A stretch of DNA of 64,000 bases from Catonia carolina (lineage: Eukaryota > Arthropoda > Insecta > Hemiptera > Achilidae). The stretch spans positions 558,001 through 622,000 of the forward strand of contig JAQMRL010000040.1 of assembly GCA_035578175.1 (NCBI GenBank), written 5' to 3'. Numbering within the stretch: the first letter of the stretch is position 1; every line of letters begins with the position of its first letter. A program made the position numbers and the translations under genes. Shown in pieces: positions 56,601 through 64,000 of the stretch. The notes beneath the pieces are model-generated. The model did no database searches and was not told where the DNA came from. It saw nothing but the letters and a program-made list of their open reading frames with translations.

Positions 56601-57295
56601 TTTGTTTAGATTTGAAAAAGTGTTCAAGTGTTAACTTTCGTTTAGACATAGTGTACCTTAATCAAGTAATAAGTTAAATAGCAGACATCAATCACTCTGT
56701 AGTAACACAGTCTCACAGTCACAGTGCCGACGCGATGCTTTTACACACACAATCAAAGAAAGCAGTAAAACAGAATTAATCATCCATAAACATTAGAGTA
56801 TAAAACATGAGTCATCAATCAAACAATGTAATATCACGCCACAGAAAAAATATAATTACGTAACGATGAAATACAAACTAAGTTTATCAAAGAACGACTT
56901 GTTCACTTCTTAGAGGTTAAGTTGTCACTGAGAAGACAGACGACTAGACGACATAATTGGCGCGAACAGTTCGTAGGCCTACTGACAGCAGTTGGAACGC
57001 CAGTATTGCCAACACCAAAAGCTATATTTACAAAATGAATACTACCAACCTAATACGAGGAATAATCATAGTAGACTAATCATATAGAAGTATGCTTAGT
57101 CTATGGAATAATTATTTTTTAATTTATTGTTAGTCTCACTAGAGAATTATATTTTAACAGTAAATGCTTGGAATTTTGGGTAGTATGTTTACGTTATACA
57201 TACATATATGCAATCATGATGTAACATTTTTTTATTGAACATCAATATTTCGGGGGGGGATATATCCCCAATATCCCCCCCTGGGTTCGCCCCTG
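53672..57295 (-). mobile_element. Complete hAT transposon
   Basis: 3624 bp with 16-bp inverted ends CAGGGGCGAACCCAGG and a perfect 8-bp duplication GCTCCTAA (53664-53671, 57296-57303). Subterminal G/C runs follow. It carries one uninterrupted transposase gene. It sits in an odorant-receptor intron, in the same orientation as the gene. All marks are those of a recent insertion. Confidence 0.95.
54154..56649 (-). CDS. hAT-superfamily transposase, intact (831 codons)
   Basis: ATG at 56649, stop at 54154. A BED/TTF-type zinc finger is visible near residues 149-197 (CKYC with His 190 and 197). The RNase-H-like catalytic part has LADETSD (Asp 339) and GYDGATSMSG (Asp 409), with a C-x2-H pair at HCASHSLNL. 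The C-terminal hAT dimerisation region begins at ATCERSFSTLRRVKS (about residue 771). The architecture matches the DUF4371/ZMYM1-like group of hAT enzymes, which excise and reinsert DNA with 8-bp target duplications. Full length, no stops or shifts, so possibly functional. Host domestication is unlikely given the intact flanking ends. Confidence 0.95.
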   Translation of the reverse strand: MSKRKLTLEHFFKSKQTLSTPSCSKDSAQADDSDITCPLSRPSPGCSGYNATETDEGRPTSISNIKITVSTTGNESSLPTCNRLDIGLHNGKQLSNELKYDLLTNVWTPPERPELYRFPPGQRNLKFQRPWLAEFPWLCYSEYKQGAFCKYCTTFANENSVVGKGSHMKLGFFVNEPFVNWKKAKENFRSHESAEYHKKFSIMAQNFMSVYEKKMPDVASQIDTGRKLQIAENRKRLIPIIKTVILCGRQELALRGHRDQGPLVLEEPSKNDGNFRALLRYRIDGGDETMKQHVTTCGLNASYLSYKIQNEIINTCGDVIQTQIVDNINKAECFSVLADETSDISGVEQFTLGVRYTCKDNEDKYVLREDFLKFVPVTDTKGVTLANTLKQSLSEMGINLNHLRGQGYDGATSMSGQFQGCAAIMREQFPQAVYVHCASHSLNLALCHSCNIPVIRNCLGTMKEVITFFRVSPKRSAVFTKFVQESNPTGTKKTRLTKFCETRWVEHLDAIMLFKDMFHIICKALKEIQEHPDSDSETSSKAYSLLTAIEKCSFVAAMTSVSNIFSLSHNLSTSLQSETIDLVYFLKYADDLKKEVLDMRMESEAKFKYIFKDVIAVCEAADIDIDVPRRASRQTHRDNYSSESDEPETYYRCSVFIPFLDYFLQQLDVRFLNHRTLLESLQFLLPHHCCSLADKEIQEISDKITEFWPNDTEGCSGRFHSELIMWKRKWLECESKKPKYFISCLNECDKHIFPSLHKILKIGATIPVTTATCERSFSTLRRVKSYLRNTTGQERLNGLALMSIHRDVPLNPEEILNKLAHNKSRRLDLIL

Positions 57296-57303
57296 GCTCC
57301 TAA

Positions 57304-57677
57304 TGTAAACAAATAATGATGTCACTGAGCATGCGCATTATATCGAAATGTGTACACGCTGATTAAAAAGTAACAACAAAATACTTTCAAAAGTATTTAA
57401 ATACAAAATACTTTTAAAAGTATTTTTCTAAATGAAATTGTTAGGCCTACATCATATCATGACTGATGTTTTTAGTACTTAAAATTTAAAAAATAGTTAA
57501 CTTAATAGAAATACGACATCCGTAAAGTCGCAGACTCTAACATGCACCCTGTAGTAGGTGGCTGTTTGTTGACAATAGAAGCAAACTAAGAATGGCTGAA
57601 CTGTACTTGATGATTTTAAAAGAGAAATAATAATAAAAAACTTTATTTCAATATTTTTCACAATAATAACCCATATA
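57304..57677. other. Unassigned intronic DNA
   Basis: About 370 bp, AT-rich, with a short AAAATACTTTYAAAAGTATTT palindrome region near 57380-57425. No gene. Confidence 0.4.
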
Positions 57678-58599
57678 CGAGGTGTGGCTATTAAATAACG
57701 AGACTGACGTAAAAAATTTAATTTTAATTTTATACATAATCACTTATTGTCACCTTCAATATACACTCCTTCTCTATCCCTACAACGCTCCACGCAAAAC
57801 TTCCATTGTTGGAAACCGTGCTGGAAGTTATCTTCTGTCAGCTCCTTCAGGACACGTGCCGCTTTCTCTTTTACAACTTCCACAGACTCAAATCGTGTCC
57901 CTTTTAATGCAGATTTCACCTTAGGGAAAAGGTAGAAGTCACATGATGCAAGATCTGGTGAATAAGGTGGATGTTCTAACACTGAAATGCTGTACTTGAC
58001 TAGGAACCTCTTGACAGATAACGCGGAATGAGCTGGCGCATTCTCTTAGTGGAGAACCCATGATTTGCCCTTCCACATTTCGAGGCGTTTTTTCCTTACT
58101 TTCTGACATAGTTTAGAAAGTACCTCAACATAGTAACATTGATCAATTGTTTGACCTTCAGGAACCCAGTGAAGGTACACATTCCCAAGGATATCAAACA
58201 AAAACAATCATCAATGCTTTAAATTTTGACTTGCTCATTCGAGTTTTTTTTGGCTCTCGGTGAAGTTCGGCTCTTCCAGTGCATGGATTGGCACTTCGTT
58301 TCCGGATCATAAATAAAAACCAAGTTTCATCACATGTTATCTGCTACCTGTTCTCTAAGGTGAAATCTGCATTAAAATGGACAAGATTTGAGTCTGTGGA
58401 AGCTGTAAAAGAGAAAGCGGCACGTGTCCTGAAGGAGCTGACAGAAAATGACTTCCAGCACTGTTTTCAACAATGGAAAATTCACATGGAGCGTTGTAGG
58501 GATAGAGAACGAGTGTATATTGAAGTTAACAATAAGTGATTATGTATAAAATTAAATTTTTTTACAACGTCAGTCTCGTTATTTAATAGCCACACCTCG
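57678..58599 (-). mobile_element. M1 mariner derivative (copy 8)
   Basis: TA-flanked. The minus-strand transposase arm has YSPDLASCDFYLF and a nonsense-damaged middle. The junction CATGTTATCTGCTACCTG is at about 58333. The inverse arm reads VYIEVNNK-stop near 58539. Its right flank GGCAAGAGAAAGT is an R end. Confidence 0.88.
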
Positions 58600-58756
58600 T
58601 ATAGGCAAGAGAAAGTAAAAACAAGTGGTGACAGTCCATCTCCTCTCTAACGTCTGTTTTAATTTCTTGTCATTTTTATGTAAAAGATAAAACTTTTGAC
58701 AAAACTTTTTCCTTAAAAAAAAACAAATGTTTTATTTTATAAATGATTATATTTAC

Positions 58757-58856
58757 CTCTACTGCGCAGTATAGTGTTATACATATTTGAAAACACAACG
58801 CATTATTTAGGACAAATAAAGATGTCTGAATAAGTAGATTTACCGAATAAACTTTT
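58757..58856 (-). CDS. Odorant receptor exon (fifth helix), first one visible
   Basis: 100 bp with acceptor GTTCTGTTTCAG and donor GAG-GTAAAT. The first base completes a split codon, then KVYSVNLLIQTSLFVLNNAL, CFQICITLYCAVE. A hydrophobic helix with I-C-x-T before a charged end fits the fifth helix. The donor phase (0) matches exon 53597-53496. Support is splice signals, phase and helix pattern, without a diagnostic motif. The intron to the next exon is 5.2 kb and holds M1 and the hAT. Confidence 0.65.
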
Positions 58857-58954
58857 CTGAAACAGAACACGAAAAAGATTATCAAATTATATAACTAATT
58901 ATAATATTGTAACAACTAAACCTAGGTTCTTTCAGGATCTGGGTTTATTATATA

Positions 58955-59475
58955 TTAAACGGACTTGAGACAACTGAATGGAGACAACTGAGAGGAAGAT
59001 TGTTAGGAACTGTATAGGGAAATGGAACATCCAAGAGGGAAAATACCAGAAGAACATCTCCAATGCAGAAGTGTACCAGAGGATAGACCCACTGACGGAC
59101 GTCATGAGAAGGAGGAGGATATCTTTCCTGGGGCACATCCTAAGAATGCCCGAGACAAGACTATTAAAAAAGCTAACAGAATTTTACTGGAAGAGGAAAA
59201 CCCAACCCAAGTGGCTCAGAATGGTTGTGGACGACATGAGGGAGCTGAATATAGAGAGAAAGGATTTGGAGGAGAAGTCTGGAAATTACAACCTACTGAG
59301 AGACGGAAAGATAAAATTCAAGAGAACGGAAACCAACAGGAAAAAAATGGTGATATCCGAAGCGGAGAGGAAGAGTAAATCTGACCGAATGAAGAATTAC
59401 CACGCGAGGTTAAGGGTGAAAAGGAACAATAAATGAACTTACAGTGGTCTCCTGTGGCCGTACAAGAGAAAAAAA
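58955..59475 (+). pseudogene. LINE C-terminal fragment
   Basis: 152 codons to the stop at 59436. DVMRRRRISFLGHILRMPET and the basic tail are the end of a non-LTR RT (compare WAGRVARMEPERW at 8570 and WYGHVQRMGDERW at 35750). No catalytic part. An A-rich tail follows. Confidence 0.7.
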
Positions 59476-59484
59476 AACGGACTT

Positions 59485-59881
59485 GTTGTTAAGGTCAACA
59501 GCCGAAAGTCTGGTTTGAATCTCTAGAGGTTTTACTAAGTAAAAACGAAGAATGAGGTGGTTTATTATTGCCTTTCTCATCGAGTTGAAAGAGTATGCTT
59601 ATCAGCATGCCAGGCCCTCCAAAAAGTACCCACTTTCCACCCTTCAAATGACACCTTCACTCCATTCACTAAAGGGTCTGGCTGTAAAGTGAAATTCATA
59701 ACTCTCAGAGTAGATAACTCCAATTAATGTCTTTTACACCTTTACCTCTTCTGTTCTTAAATAGTTCAGTCATTTAATTGGCTGACCATGTGATAAGAAA
59801 CAGAACTACGAGTATTTTTGTAGCCCTGGAACCAACAGATCGAGTGCAAATAATTTAACACTCCACCTGCCCGTTATGGGC
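59485..59881 (-). mobile_element. SINE2, full length
   Basis: 397 bp with an 11-bp duplication AAAACGGACTT (59474-59484, 59882-59892), next to the LINE tail. Confidence 0.88.
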
Positions 59882-60106
59882 AAAACGGACTTATAACAAC
59901 TTATTAAAATAATTTATTGACATAATTTTAATAATTGAATCGCTTGTTAGGAAAACAATACAAGTCCAACGCAAGTGATTTTTCAGGAAATACAGAAAAA
60001 CTATTTTTTTAATTTATTGATACATATTGCTGAAAATTATTTGACATGAATTTGAAGTATTCTATAAAAGTTAAGTATTCATTTTTATAAATTTCATCTT
60101 ATTATT

Positions 60107-61467
60107 ACTTTCTCTTGCCTATATGAATATATAAGAAGGAAAGAATTGTTTTCATGTCAATTTTTCGAAATTTGAGTTTTCACTGGATCTACACGTTTTC
60201 AGACCCCCTGAACCCAAAAAAAGATGTTTTTAGCGACTGGTCTGTATGTGTTTGTGAACAGAATATCTCAAGAACGGAACATCGTATGAATTTGAAACTT
60301 AAGTTAGATACCACTAGAGGACCCGACACGAACCTTTTCATCAAAATCGGTCAACCGGAAGTAGTACTTTATTAGTGTCATTTTTCACTTTTTTGCGATT
60401 TTCTCAAAAACTGGTCCTACGATTTTTTTAAAATCGTCTGGTTTGCTAAATGTTTTATGCTCTACAAGATAGCGTAGGCGCCATGTTTGCTGAAATTCTT
60501 GGTGAGGCTGTTTTCACGTAAAAAAATTGTTTTTTTAGGATTGGGGCTTTAATATGCATTTTAGCGCAAAAATTTATAAAATAAAAAATGTAGAAAATTT
60601 AAAGTCCTACAACTTTTATTTCAAACTGTTTTTATATAACGCTTAGTTTAGCGGTAATTATCAATTTTCTGTTTTTTTCTCACGAAAACGTGTAAAAAAT
60701 CGTTTTTTCTAAAGATTTCAGCCTCAGCGCGCAATTGATTCGTTAAGTTTACATGGCATTTTACGACAACAGTGTATATAATCAAATTTATAGGAAATTA
60801 AAAGATCTACAACTTTTATTTAGAGAATTTTTCTCTACAGAGCCCAGTTTAGCGTGAAAGAGTGATTTTCCGTATTTTTAAGCCAAATTGTGGTTAATTT
60901 TCATTTTACGTCTGTCACTCATGATTAAAATTAGGTTATGTTTGAGGCATAGTTTTGTTGTTAATTCCTAATGTTCTACTACTAATGTTGTTGTGTTGTT
61001 ATTGTTTAGGTGATCAGCCAAAAGGCTGGTTTGAACCTGTAGAGGTTTTACTAAGTAAAACGAGGAGTGAGGTGGTTTACCTTTGCCTTCCTCACTGAGT
61101 GGAAAAGTATGCTTATCAGCATGCCGGGCCCTCTGAAAAGCACATATTTTCTGCTCTGTAAATGACACCTTCATTTCATTCATCACAGGGTCTGGCTGTA
61201 TAATGAAATTCATTACTTTCAGAGGAGGTAACTCTGATTAGTGTCTTTTACACCTCTACCTCTTCTGTTCTTAAATGATTCAGTCATTTAATTGGCTGAC
61301 CGTGTGATAAGAAACAGAACTATTTATTTTAGCCCTGCAACTAACAGATTGAGTGTAAATAATTTGACACTCCACCTGTCTGTTATGGACAGCTACTACT
61401 AATGTTAGGTTATATTGTTTAATATTTGCATTGGCAAGAGAAAGTTGTGTGAATGTTTCACACCAGA
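60107..61467 (+). mobile_element. R repeat, split by SINE2
   Basis: ACTTTCTCTTGCC to CACACCAGA with a very short GT core (TGTATGTGTTTGTG). SINE2 inserted near the 3' end. Confidence 0.88.
60990..61392 (-). mobile_element. SINE2, full length
   Basis: 403 bp with a 14-bp duplication CTACTACTAATGTT (60976-60989, 61393-61406). Best-defined copy of the family. Confidence 0.92.
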
Positions 61468-62588
61468 TTTTAAATGGATATTACTCCACACTCCAGCGGC
61501 GCAAAGCACCGCTGGAGTGGCGAGTACGTGTCTCGGCCTCAGAGGGGGATCAGAACCATTTGCCACAAGGTGAAGTTCGGCCGCCAAAGGGGTTGGGTGG
61601 ATCACAATATTTTGAAATTTGAAGATATGAAAGTTTAAAGATGAAGTTTGAAGTTTAAAAATTAAAAATTTGAAGGTTTTGAAATTTTAGGTTAATGTTT
61701 AGAGTTTTAAAATTTCAACTTTGAATGTTGAGGTTTGAATGTATGATAACTTAAATTTTTCGTTTTCTCTTGCGACCTGAAATTTTTCGGGTTACCAAAT
61801 TTTTATGTAATTTTCTTCGCTAAATAACATGTTAAAATATTATTTGTATTCCGAAAATTTTTAAATTTTTGTTGGGGTAGCTATCACCATAGGACCCCGA
61901 CCTAAAATTTAATAAATTCTCCGTGACTCTAGGGTTATGTGTAACGTTTTGTCAATAAACATTTGCGAAAAAAAAACCGTTGAGAAGGTGTAAAGAAAGA
62001 AAAACATGGAAACGGCAAGCCCTAAAAACCGAAATGCTAGTGTTTTGAGTTTTCTCAGCGAACAGGTAGGTTAGGGAAAACTTAAGCTACATGGCCTTGA
62101 AGTACTTAGGAAGAGGCTCAAAAAAGATTCTGTACTTTTTCTCTATGAAGTTCAGGAGGTAAAATATACTACCCCCTGCCACAGGTAAGCGGGTTGAACC
62201 TGAAAGTTTTCGCGTTACCAAATTTTTAGTTAACTTTTAACATCAAAAACATGCCGTTCAATTTATTTTGTATTCTGAAAATTTAGATATTTCATAATTT
62301 TTGGATAGGAGTAGCAACCCCTATTGGACCCGATCTAAAATTTAAAAAATTACCGTGATGCTATAAGTACTTGTAACGTTTTGCTAACAAAAGTTTGCGT
62401 ATTGACGAAATAAATAAACCGAATGCAACTTGTTTTACTTAGAATAATCCAATCTATTTATATTATAAAATTAATTTACAGAATATTTATTTAATGCATA
62501 GTCCTGTAAATATTAATAAGGGGGGAGTATACCATGAAAATGACCAAAAATAAATTTTTTCCCAAATTTTTTTTTTTTTGCTTTTTTT
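61468..62588. other. Unassigned DNA with a diverged direct repeat
   Basis: 61790-61970 and 62215-62400 share CGTTACCAAATTTTTA-like, TTGTATTCYGAAAATTT and CCTAAAATTT/ATCTAAAATTT motifs at a spacing of about 430 bp. A perfect hairpin ACTCCAGCGG/CCGCTGGAGT lies at about 61485-61513. No gene. Confidence 0.5.
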
Positions 62589-63555
62589 ACTTTCTCTTGC
62601 CTATATGAATATATAGGAAGGAAAGTATTGTTTTCATGTCGATTTTTCGAAATCGAGTTTTCACCGGATCTATACGTTTTCAGACCCCCTGAACCCAAAA
62701 AACATGTTTTTAGCGATTGGTCTGTGTGTGTGTCTGTGTGTGTGTGTGTGTGTGTCTGTGTGTGTGTGTGTGTGTGTGAACAGAATATCTCAAGAACGGA
62801 ACATCGTACGTACTTGAAACTTGAAACTTAAGTTACATACCACTACCGGACGCGACACGAACATTTTCATCAAAATCGGTCAACCGGAAGTAGTAGTTTA
62901 TTCGTATAATTTTTCAGTTTTTTGCGATTTTCTCAAAAACTGGTCCTACGATTTTTTTTAAAATCGCCTATTTTACTCAATTTTATATTCTCTACAAGAT
63001 AGGGTAGGCGCCATGTCTGCTGAAATTCTCGGTGAGGCTCTTTTCACGTAAAAACGTTGTTTTTTTAAGATTACGGCTTTAATATAAATTTTAGCGCAAA
63101 AACTTATATAATAAAAGTTGTAGAGAATTTAGAAACCTACAACTTATGTTTCAAACATTTTTTTGTATGACGCTTAGTTTAGCGGTAATTTGCGATTTTC
63201 TGTTTTTTCTCACGAAAACGTGAGAAAAATCGATTTTTTTAACATTTCGGTCTTAGTATGCATTTTACGACAAAAGTGTATATAATAAAAGTTATATAAA
63301 ATTAAAAGATCTACAACTTTTGTTTAGAGCATTTTTCTCTACAGAGCCTAGTTTAGCGTGAAAGTGTGATTTTCCGTTTTTTTTAAGCCAAATTGAGTTC
63401 GATTTTCATTTTGCGTCTTCCACTCATGATTAAAATAAGGTTATGTTTTTGAGGTTAGTTTTTGTTCATTTCTAATGTTTTAATAGACTAATGTTAGGTT
63501 TATTGTTAATTATTTGCATTGGCAAGAGAAAGTTGTGTGAGTGTTTCACACCAGA
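62589..63555 (+). mobile_element. R repeat, full length
   Basis: 967 bp, all landmarks intact, in a T-run on both sides. A good reference copy. Confidence 0.92.
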
Positions 63556-64000
63556 TTTTTATTGTGTGGAATGTTCTGAATAATAAGAGGGTTATTTTAC
63601 TTTGTAAAATGGATTGATAGAAATGTTACAAATAAATTCTTTTGTTGCAAGTGCCAACTCGATTTTTTGTGCTTAGAAGCAAAAAAAATTTAAAAAACGC
63701 TTTTATTTAACAATTACTTAAAAAAATTAACTAAAAATAAAAAAAATAAAAAAAATTTACAAAAAAATCACAGAAAAAAAAATTACAAAAAAATCAAAAA
63801 AAAATTAAAAAAATTTTTTTTAAGAAACGCTATTATTTAACAATTAATCAAAAAGAAATGAACAAAAAAGAAAAAAATTTACAAAAAAAAATCACAGACA
63901 TTACAGTTAAAAATAAAAGCGTGGCGCATTAATATATATAATATTTTACAACGAATATTTTACAATAAATATTTTACAATAAATATTATATAGATTAATA
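63556..64000. other. AT-rich low-complexity DNA
   Basis: A/T runs, then TTTTACAATAAATA-type short repeats to the window end. No gene. Confidence 0.7.

Noticed and set aside
59022..59378. 118-residue charged frame
   Set aside because: Overlaps the LINE C-terminal frame (58978-59436) out of phase; it is a shadow.

Overview
This looks like nuclear DNA of a winged insect, probably a large and repeat-rich genome. It holds an odorant-receptor (OR) gene, a family essentially confined to insects, and a gustatory-receptor (GR) gene. Both are split into short phase-0 exons by introns of several kb. The DNA is AT-rich, there is no bacterial-style gene packing, and most of the window is arthropod-type transposons (mariner/Tc1, piggyBac-like, hAT, LINE, SINE, solo LTR, Penelope-like). 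Order and species cannot be fixed from the sequence.

Genes. On the + strand is a gustatory receptor. Two homologous long 5' exons (A 1494-2393, B 21506-22447) both end in phase 0 at GT donors. Downstream lies a single set of three short exons (29050-29118, 36932-37021, 42141-42209) carrying the GR C-terminal signature, including the TYIIIVVQL version of the TYhhhhhQF motif. The simplest reading is alternative first exons sharing a common 3' end, giving proteins of 375 and 389 residues. On the - strand, convergent and 2.4 kb away, are the last four visible exons of an odorant receptor (58856-58757, 53597-53496, 50038-49883, 44618-44565). They join in frame into a 136-residue C-terminus. The 5' exons lie beyond the window or were not recognised.

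Layout. 1-21.4 kb: GR exon A and its intron. It is filled with a ~960-bp repeat family (called R here), self-inverted mariner copies (M1), a piggyBac-like element, a solo LTR, LINE tails and a four-level nest of insertions. 21.5-42.2 kb: GR exon B and the shared exons, with introns full of nested mariners, solo LTRs, palindromic Penelope-like elements with hammerhead-like motifs, a 3.9-kb terminal-inverted-repeat element and a purine-rich tract. 42.2-44.6 kb: intergenic minisatellite, a mariner and SINEs. 44.6-58.9 kb: OR exons. Their introns hold a 5-kb 82-bp satellite with higher-order structure, SINE dimers, nested MITEs and a complete 3.6-kb hAT transposon with an intact 831-codon transposase. 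58.9-64 kb: LINE tail, SINEs, two R copies and AT-rich DNA.

Family names R, M1-M5, SINE1-3 and T4 are local labels. R has the architecture of Helentron-associated (DINE/HINE-like) elements: 13-bp asymmetric inverted ends, a GT microsatellite core and a 3' stem-loop. Many insertion boundaries were fixed from target-site duplications read directly in the sequence.
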